Assembly (NCBI RefSeq): GCF_019396385.1
Contig: NZ_JAHKRN010000034.1
Coordinates: 1 to 64,000 of the forward strand
Direction: 5' to 3'
Origin: Nonomuraea harbinensis
Lineage (GTDB): Bacteria; Actinomycetota; Actinomycetes; Streptosporangiales; Streptosporangiaceae
DNA: 64,000 bases
Part shown: one piece after another, positions 1 through 9,143 of the stretch
Numbering within the stretch: the stretch's first letter is position 1
How the letters are laid out: every line of letters begins with the position of its first letter
Position numbers and translations under genes: made by a program
The notes under the pieces: generated by a model
Seen by the model: only the letters and a program-made list of their open reading frames with translations
What the model was told of the DNA's origin: nothing
Databases searched by the model: none

Positions 1-711
1 CAGGCCGGGCGGGATCTTGCTGGCCGCCGCACCCTGTTCCTGCTGCACCGGGCCGGACTCCTCCAGGGCCAGGCGGACGGCGCCGGACTTCTCCTCGCCG
101 GCCGCCACCACCCACACCTCGCGCGAGCCCTGGATCACCGGCAGCGTCAGCGTGATCCGGGTCGGCGGCGGCTTCGGGGCGCCGTGCACCGCCACCGCCG
201 GGCGGGTGTCGTAGAGCGCCGGCATCCCGGGGAACAGCGACGCGACGTGCGCGTCGGGGCCCATGCCCAGCAGCATCACGTCGAAGCTGGGCGCCGGCCC
301 GTGGTCCTCGGGCCGGGCGGCCTTGGCCAGCTCGGTGGCGTAGGCGTCGGCCGACTCCTCCGCCGACAGGCCCGAGTCGGGCCCGGCCATCACATGGACC
401 CGCGACGGGTCGACGTCGACGTGGTCGAGCAGCGCCTGCCGGGCGCCCGTCTCGTTGCGCTCGGGGTCGCCCGACGGCAGGAACCGCTCGTCGCCCCACC
501 AGATGTCGAGACGCCGCCAGTCGACGGCGTCTCTGGCGGGGGTGTCGCGGATGGCGGCCAGCGTGGCGATGCCGACGGTGCCGCCGGTCAGCACCAGGGA
601 CGCGGAGCCCTTCGCGGACTGCGCGTCGACCAGCCGGGTGATGATCCGCGCGGCCACGGCCTTGGCCAGCACGTCGGCGTCGCGGTGCACGACAACAGTG
701 GGAACGCTCAC
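1..711 (-). CDS. pgl: 6-phosphogluconolactonase (Pgl/DevB), 3' end outside window
   Basis: Hydrolyses 6-phosphoglucono-1,5-lactone to 6-phosphogluconate, the second step of the oxidative pentose-phosphate pathway, in the cytosol. Translating the minus strand gives a protein beginning V-S-V-P-T-V-V-V-H-R-D-A-D, with the family's LVLTGG-T near residue 35, WWGDERF near residue 62 and the MLLGMGPDAHVASLFPG segment in the second half. About 237 residues are visible and the C-terminus runs off the left edge. The GTG at 711 is preferred over an in-frame GTG at 720 because AAGGTGA lies 5 nt upstream of it. The gene follows opcA by 10 bp and is the last member of the tkt-tal-zwf-opcA-pgl operon. Product assignment is secure. 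Confidence 0.93.
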   Translation of the reverse strand, partial: MSVPTVVVHRDADVLAKAVAARIITRLVDAQSAKGSASLVLTGGTVGIATLAAIRDTPARDAVDWRRLDIWWGDERFLPSGDPERNETGARQALLDHVDVDPSRVHVMAGPDSGLSAEESADAYATELAKAARPEDHGPAPSFDVMLLGMGPDAHVASLFPGMPALYDTRPAVAVHGAPKPPPTRITLTLPVIQGSREVWVVAAGEEKSGAVRLALEESGPVQQEQGAAASKIPPGL

Positions 712-721
712 CCGTATCACC

Positions 722-1633
722 TTAGTGTGCGTACGTCCGGGCCAGGCGCTTGACGGCCAGCTCGTAGGTCTCGTCGGAGTCGAGCCGGCGCAGCTCCTCG
801 GCGAGCAGTTCGGACAGGTGGCGCCGGGTCAGGGCCACGTTCCGGTCGGGCTGGCCGGGACGCGACAGGGTGGCCACCCGGGCGTCGTCGCGCGTCACCG
901 ACAGCTCGCCGTCGTCGAGCGTGAGCCGGACCTCGGTGAGCCCGGGCCCGTCGGACTCGGCGGTGCCGACCGGCACGTCGAGCCGCTCCGCCAGCCAGGC
1001 GGCCAGCAGCGGCGCGCTCGGGTTGTCGGCGGAGGCCGCCACCTGCCCGCCGTACACCTTGCCCACCGGCTGGTCGAACGCGGCCGCCAGCAGGCTGCGC
1101 CACGGCGTCAGCCGCGCCCACGCCAGGTCGGTGTCGCCGGCCGAGTAGCCCTTGGCCCTGGCCAGCAGGGCGGCGACCCCGTCGGGGGCGGACCTGGCGT
1201 CGGTGAGCCGCCGCTGGGCGAGCGTCCCGATCGAGTCCTCCGACGGCACGTCGGGCGCCCGGCCGGGCCACCAGGCGACCACCGGCGTGTCGGGCAGCAG
1301 CAGCGGGCTCACCACCGAGTCGGCGTGGTCGGTCAGCTCCCCGTACAGTCGCAGCACCACCGTCTCGCCCGGCGCGGACTCGCCGATGCGCAGCTCGGCG
1401 TCGAGCCGGTTGGCCTCCTCGGTCTCCCTGTTGATCACCACGATGATGCGGGACGGGTGCTCGCGCGCCGCCTCGGTGGCCGCGCGCACCGAGTCGTACT
1501 GGTCGCGCTCCTCGCACACCACCACCAGCGTCAGCACCATGCCGACCGCGGGCGCGCCCATCTGGTGGCGCAGCTGCGTGAGCTGGCTGGAGATCTTCCC
1601 CGCCGTCGTGTCGGCCAGCATGAAAGTGGTCAC
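722..1633 (-). CDS. opcA: OpcA, glucose-6-phosphate dehydrogenase assembly protein
   Basis: A 303-residue protein beginning MTTFMLADTTAGKISSQL, typical of the actinobacterial/cyanobacterial OpcA family that activates or assembles glucose-6-phosphate dehydrogenase. The family's W-W-P-G region (PVVAWWPG) and the DLAWARLTPWR motif are present, and the length is normal. No catalytic residues are expected. It lies between zwf (43 bp upstream) and pgl (10 bp downstream), the usual actinobacterial order, which supports a role tied to Zwf. Function is inferred from family and context. Confidence 0.93.
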   Translation of the reverse strand: MTTFMLADTTAGKISSQLTQLRHQMGAPAVGMVLTLVVVCEERDQYDSVRAATEAAREHPSRIIVVINRETEEANRLDAELRIGESAPGETVVLRLYGELTDHADSVVSPLLLPDTPVVAWWPGRAPDVPSEDSIGTLAQRRLTDARSAPDGVAALLARAKGYSAGDTDLAWARLTPWRSLLAAAFDQPVGKVYGGQVAASADNPSAPLLAAWLAERLDVPVGTAESDGPGLTEVRLTLDDGELSVTRDDARVATLSRPGQPDRNVALTRRHLSELLAEELRRLDSDETYELAVKRLARTYAH

Positions 1634-1676
1634 GACGCCTCCCGCGCCGGTCTCGTGCCGCGTCCAACGCCTGTCA

Positions 1677-3278
1677 CTAGAGCCTCCTCCACACGCGCCC
1701 GTCGCGGGCCATCATCTCGTCGGCCGACGGCGGCCCCCACGACCCGGAGGGGTAGGGCTCCGGCTGCCCCTGGGTGGCCCAGAACTCCTCGATCGGATCG
1801 AGGATCGTCCACGACAGCTCCACCTCGCGCTGGTGCGGGAAGAGCGGCGGGTCGCCGATCATCACGTCGAGCAGCAGCCGCTCGTACGCCTCGGGCGACG
1901 TCTCCAGGAACGACTCGCCGTAGGCGAAGTCCATGGACACGTCGCGCACCTCCATCGCGGTGCCCGGCACCTTCGAGCCGAACCGCACCGTGATGCCCTC
2001 GTCCGGCTGCACCCGCACCACCAGCGCGTTCTGCCCCAATATCTCGGTGTCGTCCTTGCTGAACGGCAGGTGCGGAGCCCGCTGGAACACCACCGCCACC
2101 TCGGTCACCCGGCGGCCCAGCCGCTTGCCGGTGCGCAGGTAGAACGGCACGCCGGCCCAGCGCCGGTTGGCGATCTCCAGCTTGACCGCGGCGTACGTCT
2201 CGGTCATCGAGTCGGACGAGATGCCGTCCTCCTGGAGGTAGCCGGCCACCTTCTGGCCGCCCTGCCAGCCCGCGGCGTACTGGCCGCGCGCCGTGTTGAG
2301 CGCCAGGTCGGACGGCAGCCGCACGGCCCTGAGCACCTTCTCCTTCTCGCGGCGCAGCGCCTTGGCGTCGAAGGAGGTCGGATCCTCCATCGCCACCAGC
2401 GCCAGCAGCTGCAGCAGGTGGTTCTGGATCACGTCGCGGGCCGCGCCGATGCCGTCGTAGTAGCCGGCCCGGCCGCCGATGCCGATGTCCTCGGCCATCG
2501 TGATCTGCACGTGGTCGACGAAGCTGCGGTTCCAGATCGGTTCGTACAGGTTGTTGGCGAACCGCAGCGCCATGATGTTCTGGACGGTCTCCTTGCCCAG
2601 ATAGTGGTCGATCCGGAAGATCGAGCTCTCCGGGAAGGCCGACGTGGTGATCTCGTTCAGCTCGTGCGCCGACTTCAGGTCGTGGCCGAACGGCTTCTCG
2701 ATCACCACCCGCCGCCACGAGCCGTCGGGCGCCTGCGCCAGCCCCGTCCGCTTGAGCTGCTCCACCACCACGGGGAAGAACTTCGGCGGCACCGAGAGGT
2801 AGAACGCGTAGTTGCCGCCCGTGCCGCGCAGCTCGTCGATCTCCCGCAGCGCCATCGCCAGCGCGTCGAACGCGCCGTCGTCGGAGAACTCGCCCGGCAC
2901 GAAATGGATGCCCTCGCGCAGCTGCCGCCAGACCTCCTCACGGAACGGGGTCCGGGCGTGCGTCTTCACCGCGTCATGCGTCAGCTGGGCGAAATCCTGG
3001 TCCTGCCAATCACGCCGGGCGAACCCGACCAGCGAGAAACCGGGCGGCAGCAGCCCTCGGTTGCCCAGGTCGTAGATGGCCGGCAGCAGCTTGCGTTTGG
3101 CCAGGTCACCCGTCACGCCGAACAGCACCATCACACACGGGCCCGCCACCCGCGGCAGCCGCTTGTCACGCGGGTCGCGCAGCGGGTTGGCGGCCGCCAC
3201 CTCGATCGTCGTCGAGGTGCCGGCGACGGCGGCCGCGACCGCGAGCGCCTCCTCCGGGGGCCCTGCCGGGTCACTCAT
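1677..3278 (-). CDS. zwf: Glucose-6-phosphate 1-dehydrogenase
   Basis: Oxidises glucose-6-phosphate to 6-phosphogluconolactone with reduction of NADP. The 533-residue protein has the N-terminal dinucleotide-binding segment VLFGVTGDLAKRKL at about residues 51-64 and the substrate-binding/catalytic signature RIDHYLGKE in the middle of the chain. A roughly 45-residue Ala-rich N-terminal leader precedes the conserved core, slightly longer than in E. coli. Start is ATG at 3278. It sits between tal (65 bp upstream, containing a long hairpin) and opcA. Assignment is secure. Confidence 0.96.
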   Translation of the reverse strand: MSDPAGPPEEALAVAAAVAGTSTTIEVAAANPLRDPRDKRLPRVAGPCVMVLFGVTGDLAKRKLLPAIYDLGNRGLLPPGFSLVGFARRDWQDQDFAQLTHDAVKTHARTPFREEVWRQLREGIHFVPGEFSDDGAFDALAMALREIDELRGTGGNYAFYLSVPPKFFPVVVEQLKRTGLAQAPDGSWRRVVIEKPFGHDLKSAHELNEITTSAFPESSIFRIDHYLGKETVQNIMALRFANNLYEPIWNRSFVDHVQITMAEDIGIGGRAGYYDGIGAARDVIQNHLLQLLALVAMEDPTSFDAKALRREKEKVLRAVRLPSDLALNTARGQYAAGWQGGQKVAGYLQEDGISSDSMTETYAAVKLEIANRRWAGVPFYLRTGKRLGRRVTEVAVVFQRAPHLPFSKDDTEILGQNALVVRVQPDEGITVRFGSKVPGTAMEVRDVSMDFAYGESFLETSPEAYERLLLDVMIGDPPLFPHQREVELSWTILDPIEEFWATQGQPEPYPSGSWGPPSADEMMARDGRVWRRL

Positions 3279-3298
3279 CTCAAACCTCCTGTGCGGGT

Positions 3299-3336
3299 GC
3301 GCCGCGGCGGAGGAGCCGGGCTCCTCGCCGCGGCGC
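3299..3336. terminator. Long GC-rich hairpin between tal and zwf
   Basis: The 65-bp tal-zwf gap contains an inverted repeat whose left arm starts GCGCCGCGGCGG at 3299 and whose right arm ends CGCCGCGGCGC at 3336. It forms a stem of about 17 bp with one bulged base and a 3-nt loop. There is no U-tract, so it may act as a weak intrinsic terminator, a pause site or an RNA-processing/stability element that sets zwf-opcA-pgl expression below tkt-tal. The repeat is directly visible. Its role is inferred. Confidence 0.55.
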
Positions 3337-3343
3337 CGGCGGT

Positions 3344-4435
3344 CTAGGGGACCAGGTTCTTGCGTACGCTGTCGAGCAGTTCGTTCCAGGACGCCTCGAA
3401 CTTCTGCACACCCTCATCCTCCAGCACCCGCACCACGTCGTCGTAGTCGATGCCGGCGTCCTTGAGCTCGGCCATGGTGTTCCAGGCCTGCTCGTAGAAG
3501 GGACGCACACTGTCACCGCCGACGTCGCCGTGGTCGGCGGTCGCGTCGAGCGTCTTCTCCGGCATGGTGTTGACCGTGCCGGGCGCCACCAGCTGGTCGA
3601 CGTACATGGTGTCGGCGTAGTCGGGGTTCTTGACGCCGGTCGAGGCCCACAGCGGGCGCTGCGGCCGGGCGCCGGCGGCGCGCAGGCGCTGCCAGCGGTC
3701 GGTGTTCATGATCTCCTCGAACGCGGCGTAGGCCAGGCGCGCGTTGGCGACGGCGGCCTTGCCCTTCAGCTCGGGCCTGCCGAGCTTGTCGAGGCGGCCG
3801 TCGATCTCGGTGTCGACGCGGCTGACGAAGAACGACGCCACCGACTCGATCGTCGCTAGGTTGAGCCCCTTGGCCTGGGCGGCCTCCAGACCGGCCAGCC
3901 AGGCGTCCATCACGGCGCGGTAGCGTTCCAGGGAGAAGATCAGCGTGACGTTGACGCTGATGCCCTCGCCGATCGCCTGCGTGATCGCCGGCAGGCCTTC
4001 GAGGGTCGCCGGGATCTTGATGAACAGGTTGGGCCGGTCGACCAGCCACCACAGCGCCCTCGCCTCGGCGACCGTCTTCTCGGTGTCGCGCGCCAGGCGC
4101 GGGTCGACCTCCAGCGACACCCGCCCGTCGACGCCCGAGGTCGAGTCGTACACCGGGCGCAGCACGTCGGCGGCCCACCGGATGTCGTAGGTGGTGATGG
4201 CGCGCACCGCCTCGCCGATGTCGACGCCGCGCACCGCCAGGTCGTGCATCTGCGTGTCGTACGCGTCGCCCTTGCTCAGCGCGCTGGCGAAGATCGTCGG
4301 GTTGGACGTCACCCCGACGATGTTCTTCTCGCGGATCAGCTGCTCCAGGTTGCCCGTGCGCAGGCGCTCGCGGCTGATGTCGTCGAGCCAGATGGCCACG
4401 CCCTGGCCCGACAGCTTCTTCAGGATCTCGCTCAT
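3344..4435 (-). CDS. tal: Transaldolase
   Basis: Transfers a dihydroxyacetone unit between sedoheptulose-7-phosphate and glyceraldehyde-3-phosphate. The 363-residue protein (MSEILKKLSGQG start) is the longer actinobacterial type. It shows SNPTIF near the N-terminus, the Schiff-base lysine in NLFIKIPAT, SVNVTLIFSL, and the C-terminal VGGDSVRPFYEQAW region. Start is the ATG at 4435, 5 bp after the tkt stop; the open frame continues upstream into tkt but that part is antisense-like noise. It is the second gene of the pentose-phosphate operon. Confidence 0.95.
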   Translation of the reverse strand: MSEILKKLSGQGVAIWLDDISRERLRTGNLEQLIREKNIVGVTSNPTIFASALSKGDAYDTQMHDLAVRGVDIGEAVRAITTYDIRWAADVLRPVYDSTSGVDGRVSLEVDPRLARDTEKTVAEARALWWLVDRPNLFIKIPATLEGLPAITQAIGEGISVNVTLIFSLERYRAVMDAWLAGLEAAQAKGLNLATIESVASFFVSRVDTEIDGRLDKLGRPELKGKAAVANARLAYAAFEEIMNTDRWQRLRAAGARPQRPLWASTGVKNPDYADTMYVDQLVAPGTVNTMPEKTLDATADHGDVGGDSVRPFYEQAWNTMAELKDAGIDYDDVVRVLEDEGVQKFEASWNELLDSVRKNLVP

Positions 4436-4440
4436 GTCAC

Positions 4441-6549
4441 TCAGTTTCCCGTCGTCTCGCCCTTGTCCTGGCCCAGCTTGGCCAGGGACGCCCTGGCCGC
4501 CGCGGCCACGCGCTCCGCCGTCAGCCCGAACTGCTCGTACAACGTCCTGTACGGCGCGGAGGCGCCGAAGTGTTCGAGGCTCACGACCTCGCCGCACTCT
4601 CCGACGAACTCGTGCCAGCCGAGGGCGATGCCCGCCTCGACCGCGACCCGAGCCCGGATCGACGACGGCAGGACGGTCTGCCTGTATGCGGAGTCCTGCC
4701 CCTTGAACCACTCGACACACGGCATCGACACGACCCGTGCCGGAATGCCCTGCGACTCCAGCAGCTCGCGGCCGTGGATCGCGATCTCCACCTCGCTGCC
4801 GGTCGCGATCAGGATGACCTTGGGCTGGCCGTCGGAGGCCTCGCGCAGGACGTAGCCGCCGTGGGCCACGCCGTCGGCGCTGGCGCCCTCCAGGACCGGC
4901 AGGTTCTGCCGGGTCAGCGCGAGCGCCGCGGGCCGGTCGGTGTGCTCCAGCACCGCCTTCCAGGCCGCGGCCGTCTCGTTGGCGTCGGCCGGGCGCACCA
5001 CGTCCAGGCCGGGGATGGCGCGCAGCGACCACAGGTGTTCGATCGGCTGGTGGGTCGGGCCGTCCTCGCCCAGGCCGATGGAGTCGTGCGTCCACACGTA
5101 CACGACCGGCAGCTTCATCAGCGCGGCCAGCCGCACCGACGGGCGCATGTAGTCGGAGAACACCAGGAACGTGCCGCCGTAGGGGCGGGTGCCGCCGTGC
5201 AGCGCGATGCCGTTGAGAATGGCGCCCATGGCGTGCTCGCGGATGCCGAAGTGGAGCGTGCGGCCGTAGCGGTTGCCGGGGAACTCCTTGGTCTGGAACT
5301 CCTCGGGGATGAAGGACGGCTCGCCCTTCATCGTGGTGTTGTTGGACTCGGCCAGGTCGGCCGAGCCGCCCCACAGCTCGGGCAGCACCGGCGCGAGCGC
5401 GCTCAGCACCTCGCCGGAGGCCTTGCGGGTGGAGATCGAGCCGCCCACGTCGAACGACGGCAGCGCGCCCGCCCAGCCGGCGGGCAGCTCACGGTGGGAG
5501 ATGCGGTCGAGCTCCGCGGCCCGCTCCGGGTGGGCCGAGCGCCAGCGCCGGTAGCCGTGCTCCCACTCGGCGTGCTCGTGACGGCCGCGGGTGGCCACCT
5601 CGCGGGCGTGCTGGAGCACCTCGGCGGGCACGTCGAAGGTCTTGGCGGGGTCCATGCCGAGCACCTGCTTGGTGGCGGCGACCTCCTCGGCGCCGAGCGC
5701 CGAGCCGTGGATCTTGCCGGTGTTCTGCTTGTTGGGTGAGGGCCAGCCGATGATCGTGCGCAGCCGGACGAACGAGGGACGGTCGGTCTCGGCCTTGGCC
5801 GCCTCCAGCGCCTCGTGCAGCGCCTGCACGTCCTCGGCGTAGTCGCCGGACTGGGTCCAGTCGACGCTCAGGGTGTGCCAGCCGTAGGCCTCGTAGCGCT
5901 TGACCACGTCCTCGGACTTGGCGATGAGGGTGTCGTCCTCGATGGAGATGCGGTTGTCGTCCCAGATGACGATGAGGTTGCCCAGCTTCTGGTGGCCGGC
6001 GAGCGAGCTGGCCTCGTGGCTGATGCCCTCCTCGATGTCGCCGTCGCTGACGACGCACCAGATGTGGTGGTCGAACGGCGACCGGCCCGGCTCGGCGTCC
6101 GGGTCGAACAGGCCGCGCTCGCGGCGGGCCGCCATCGCCATGCCCACGGCGTTGCCCAGGCCCTGGCCCAGCGGACCCGTCGTGGTCTCCACGCCGGCGG
6201 TGTGGCCGTGCTCCGGGTGACCGGGCGTGAGGCTGTCCCACTGGCGCAGCCGCCGCAGGTCGTCCAGCGTGAGCCCGTAGCCCGACAGGTAGAGCTGGAT
6301 GTACAGCGTCAGGCTGGTGTGCCCGGCGGAGAGCACGAAGCGGTCGCGGCCGATCCAGTTGGGGTCGGTCGGGTCGTGCCGCATCGCACGCTGGAAGAGC
6401 AGGTATGCGGCGGGAGCCAGACTCATCGCGGTGCCTGGGTGTCCCGAGCCCGCCTTCTCCACTGCGTCCATCGCCAGCGCTCGGACCACGTCGACAGCTT
6501 GCTTGTCGAGGTCGGTCCACTCAAGGGCTGGCACGAGTTCGGTGCTCAA
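4441..6549 (-). CDS. tkt: Transketolase
   Basis: Thiamine-diphosphate enzyme of the non-oxidative pentose-phosphate pathway, 702 residues, normal length. It shows the N-terminal SGHPGTAMSLAP motif, the ThDP-binding SDGDIEEG...DDN stretch, and the transketolase C-terminal domain. The start appears to be TTG at 6549, with GGAGA 7 nt upstream. This is the promoter-proximal gene of the tkt-tal-zwf-opcA-pgl operon and is transcribed divergently from ctaB. Assignment is secure; the TTG start is well supported by the ribosome-binding site. Confidence 0.95.
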   Translation of the reverse strand: MSTELVPALEWTDLDKQAVDVVRALAMDAVEKAGSGHPGTAMSLAPAAYLLFQRAMRHDPTDPNWIGRDRFVLSAGHTSLTLYIQLYLSGYGLTLDDLRRLRQWDSLTPGHPEHGHTAGVETTTGPLGQGLGNAVGMAMAARRERGLFDPDAEPGRSPFDHHIWCVVSDGDIEEGISHEASSLAGHQKLGNLIVIWDDNRISIEDDTLIAKSEDVVKRYEAYGWHTLSVDWTQSGDYAEDVQALHEALEAAKAETDRPSFVRLRTIIGWPSPNKQNTGKIHGSALGAEEVAATKQVLGMDPAKTFDVPAEVLQHAREVATRGRHEHAEWEHGYRRWRSAHPERAAELDRISHRELPAGWAGALPSFDVGGSISTRKASGEVLSALAPVLPELWGGSADLAESNNTTMKGEPSFIPEEFQTKEFPGNRYGRTLHFGIREHAMGAILNGIALHGGTRPYGGTFLVFSDYMRPSVRLAALMKLPVVYVWTHDSIGLGEDGPTHQPIEHLWSLRAIPGLDVVRPADANETAAAWKAVLEHTDRPAALALTRQNLPVLEGASADGVAHGGYVLREASDGQPKVILIATGSEVEIAIHGRELLESQGIPARVVSMPCVEWFKGQDSAYRQTVLPSSIRARVAVEAGIALGWHEFVGECGEVVSLEHFGASAPYRTLYEQFGLTAERVAAAARASLAKLGQDKGETTGN

Positions 6550-6613
6550 GCTCGATCTCCGGAATCTCTTCGTCTGCTGATGGTGCCTGTTGGCAAAATC
6601 CCGCCCACACGGG

Positions 6614-6619
6614 ACCCTA
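6614..6619 (-). promoter_or_regulatory. Candidate -10 element for the tkt operon
   Basis: On the minus strand TAGGGT lies about 65 nt upstream of the tkt start, in the roughly 260-bp tkt-ctaB divergent gap, and matches the actinobacterial -10 pattern TANNNT. No convincing -35 is seen 17-18 bp upstream. The rest of the gap (6550-6807) holds no gene I can support. Confidence 0.35.
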
Positions 6620-6813
6620 ACCGAGTGGAGACGGCCATCGATTCCCTATCCACCCGAGCGTGTCCGCGAACAGGCCCACGCACCCCCTTGGCCGGACCGC
6701 CCATCCCTGCGACTACAGTTTGCTTGTTCCCAGGGACGCCCCGGCTGCCCTCACGAATCCGCTTCAATCCGAGGTTACGCGTTGACTCCGCACGTGCTGG
6801 AAGCGCCTTGACG

Positions 6814-7779
6814 GTGCTGACGAACAGGCAGGCGAGCAGGCCGCACGACGCCCCCGGCCACCGGGAGACCACCCCGGCGCATCCCGCGCCGCGGTCGATC
6901 GGTGAGGTCGTCATGGCCTACGTAGCCCTCACCAAGCCGCGCGTCATCGAGCTGCTGCTGATCTCGACGCTGCCCGTGATGTTCCTGGCGGCCGGCGGCC
7001 TGCCGCCGCTGTGGACGGCGGTGTCGGTCATGGTGTTCGGCACGCTCTCGGCGGGCAGCGCCAACGCGCTCAACTGCTACATCGACCGCGACATCGACCA
7101 GAAGATGCGCCGCACCCGGCGCCGGCCGCTGGCCAGGCACCAGGTGTCGCCGCGGGCCGCGCTGGTCTTCGGCATCGTGCTGGGCGTGCTGTCCACCGCG
7201 GGGCTGTGGCTGACGACCAACTGGCTCGCGGCCGCGCTGTCGACCGCCGCGATCCTCTACTACGTGCTGGTCTACTCGCTGATCCTCAAGCGGCGCACCG
7301 CGCAGAACATCGTGTGGGGCGGCATCGCGGGCTGCATGCCGGTGCTGATCGGCTGGGCGGGCATCACCGAGCGGCTCGACTGGGCGCCGCTGGTGCTCTT
7401 CGGCGTGGTGTTCTTCTGGACGCCGCCGCACACCTGGACCCTGGCCATGCGCTACAAGGAGGACTACGCGGCGGCCAAGGTCCCGATGCTGCCCGTGGTC
7501 GCCACCGAGCGCCGGGTGATCCTGGAGTCGATCGCCTACACCTGGGCGACCGTGCTGTGCTCGCTGGCCCTGTGGCCGGTCGCCGGCACCACGCTGTTCT
7601 ACCCGGCGGTGGCCGCCGTGCTGGGCGCGCTGTGCCTGTGGGAGGTGCACGCCCTGCTGACCCGGCTCAACGCCGGCAAGACCGGGGTCGACCTGCGGCC
7701 GATGCGGTTCTTCCACTGGTCGAACGCCTACCTGGCGCTGCTGTTCCTGGCCGTCGCCATCGACCCGTTGCTGTCCTGA
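6814..7779 (+). CDS. ctaB: Protoheme IX farnesyltransferase (heme O synthase)
   Basis: UbiA-superfamily membrane enzyme that farnesylates heme b to heme O for cytochrome c oxidase. The conserved core begins VALTKPRVIELLLIS and contains NALNCYIDRDID (the Mg-prenyl-diphosphate site) and WTPPHTWTLAMRYKEDY (the second Asp/Glu-rich loop), with multiple hydrophobic segments. Start is uncertain. GTG 6814 gives 321 residues with a short hydrophilic leader as in other actinobacterial CtaB proteins. TTG 6808 and ATG 6913 (GGTGAGG 5 nt upstream) are alternatives. It is transcribed away from tkt, as in other actinobacteria. Confidence 0.92.
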   Translation: MLTNRQASRPHDAPGHRETTPAHPAPRSIGEVVMAYVALTKPRVIELLLISTLPVMFLAAGGLPPLWTAVSVMVFGTLSAGSANALNCYIDRDIDQKMRRTRRRPLARHQVSPRAALVFGIVLGVLSTAGLWLTTNWLAAALSTAAILYYVLVYSLILKRRTAQNIVWGGIAGCMPVLIGWAGITERLDWAPLVLFGVVFFWTPPHTWTLAMRYKEDYAAAKVPMLPVVATERRVILESIAYTWATVLCSLALWPVAGTTLFYPAVAAVLGALCLWEVHALLTRLNAGKTGVDLRPMRFFHWSNAYLALLFLAVAIDPLLS

Positions 7780-7790
7780 TCCCTTGCCGC

Positions 7791-7837
7791 CTGTAACCGA
7801 ATCGCAGGTAGGACATCACATTCCTGATCGGTTACAG
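7791..7837. repeat. Perfect 10-bp inverted repeat upstream of prsW-like gene
   Basis: CTGTAACCGA (7791-7800) and TCGGTTACAG (7828-7837) are perfect reverse complements separated by 27 bp. The right arm overlaps the candidate -10 hexamer of the downstream gene and ends 7 bp before its ATG. The position suggests a repressor operator pair rather than a terminator, because the loop is long and there is no T-run. Confidence 0.6.
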
Positions 7838-7838
7838 T
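7810..7838 (+). promoter_or_regulatory. Candidate leaderless promoter for prsW-like gene
   Basis: AGGACA (7810-7815), a 17-bp spacer and TACAGT (7833-7838) place a start site about 7 nt downstream, at the ATG at 7845. No ribosome-binding sequence precedes that ATG, which fits a leaderless transcript. Confidence 0.45.
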
Positions 7839-7844
7839 CACCGT

Positions 7845-9008
7845 ATGCCGTCCCATGATCCACGCTGGGTGTTCAAGGACCGCCCGTCGTCAGCGTTGAT
7901 CATCGGGCTGGTCCTCACCGGCATCTGCACGCTCGTGTCGTTCTCCTTCGACGTGCTCAACGGCGAGCCGGTGCAGTTCTTCATCGCGCTGGCCCTGGCT
8001 CTGGCGCCGGTGCCGCTGCTGCTGGCCGCCGTGCTCGCGCTCGACCGGATGGAGCCGGAGCCGCGCAGCAACCTGATCTTCGCCTTCGCCTGGGGGGCGG
8101 GCGTGGCCGTGCTGGTCGCGGGCGTGGTCAACTCGCTCAACCTGCACTACATCATGGACACCGTCAACCTGTCGGAGGCCAGCGCCCGCAACATCGCGGC
8201 CACCTTCGGCGCCCCCGTCGTCGAGGAGACGATGAAAGGGCTCGTCCTGCTCGGGATGCTGCGCTTCCGCAGGTTCGAGCTCGACGGGCTCACCGACGGC
8301 ATCATCTACGCCAGCATGGTCGGGCTCGGCTTCGCCATGAGCGAGAACGTCAGCTACTACCTGGCCGCGCTCAACTCCGAGGCCGGCGGGGTGGGGCTGG
8401 CCGTCACCGTGGTGCTGCGCGGCATCCTGTCGCCGTTCGCGCACCCGCTGTTCACCTCGATGATCGGGGTGGCGGTCGCCTTCGCGGCGCAGCGGCACGG
8501 GCCGGAGCGGACCTTCTCCATCATGGCCGGCTGGTCGGGCGCGATGATCCTGCACGGCCTCTGGAACGGGCTCGTCTCGTACGGCGGCTTCACCGGGCTG
8601 GTCGTCGCCTACCTGGTGCTGATGGTGGTGCTCGTGGTGCTGATCGGCGTCGTGGTCCGCGACCGGCGCCGCATCGTCGCGCTCATCCAGCTCTACCTGC
8701 CCCCGTACGAGCCGACCAAGCTGGTGACCAGGGACGACATCCACATGCTGTCGGCGCTGCCCCGGCGCAGGCACGCCCGTCAGTGGGCCCGCGTGTACGG
8801 CGGCAGGAAAGGGCTGCGCGCGATGAGCGACTACCAGCTCGCCGCGACCGAGCTGGGGCTGCTGCACGAGCGCGCCGCCCGGCGCATGGTGGACGAGCAG
8901 ACCTTCCACGAGGAGCAGCGGGCCCTGCTGGAGTGCATGAGCACCGCCCGCGCCGAGTTCCCGGTGCCGCCCGCGCCCGCCGGCACGGCCGGTTACGCGC
9001 CCGGCTGA
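7845..9008 (+). CDS. PrsW family intramembrane metalloprotease
   Basis: A 387-residue multi-spanning membrane protein with several hydrophobic helices in the first 280 residues and a hydrophilic C-terminal tail of about 110 residues. It carries the PrsW/CPBP-like motifs: EETMKGLVLLG (Glu-Glu), MSENVSYY, the histidine of HPLFTSMIG and the HGLWNGLVSYGG segment. PrsW proteases cleave anti-sigma factors or other membrane substrates. No substrate is encoded next to it, so its target is unknown. It lies alone between ctaB and the convergent ctaA. Confidence 0.85.
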   Translation: MPSHDPRWVFKDRPSSALIIGLVLTGICTLVSFSFDVLNGEPVQFFIALALALAPVPLLLAAVLALDRMEPEPRSNLIFAFAWGAGVAVLVAGVVNSLNLHYIMDTVNLSEASARNIAATFGAPVVEETMKGLVLLGMLRFRRFELDGLTDGIIYASMVGLGFAMSENVSYYLAALNSEAGGVGLAVTVVLRGILSPFAHPLFTSMIGVAVAFAAQRHGPERTFSIMAGWSGAMILHGLWNGLVSYGGFTGLVVAYLVLMVVLVVLIGVVVRDRRRIVALIQLYLPPYEPTKLVTRDDIHMLSALPRRRHARQWARVYGGRKGLRAMSDYQLAATELGLLHERAARRMVDEQTFHEEQRALLECMSTARAEFPVPPAPAGTAGYAPG

Positions 9009-9143
9009 GTTCCGAGAGGGGCGGACGAATGCCGCGAAAGGCGCCTCGCGGCGGTGGGGGAGTGGCGGACTTCTCACCCCAAAGCCTGACAGACAGGCAC
9101 GGGTCGCGGAGGACGACCGGGTGGGGGAGTGGCCGGGGCCCGA

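Noticed and set aside
3344..5374. Transaldolase frame open far upstream into tkt
   Set aside because: The upstream part is a shadow of the transketolase gene; the conserved transaldolase starts at ATG 4435 right after the tkt stop.
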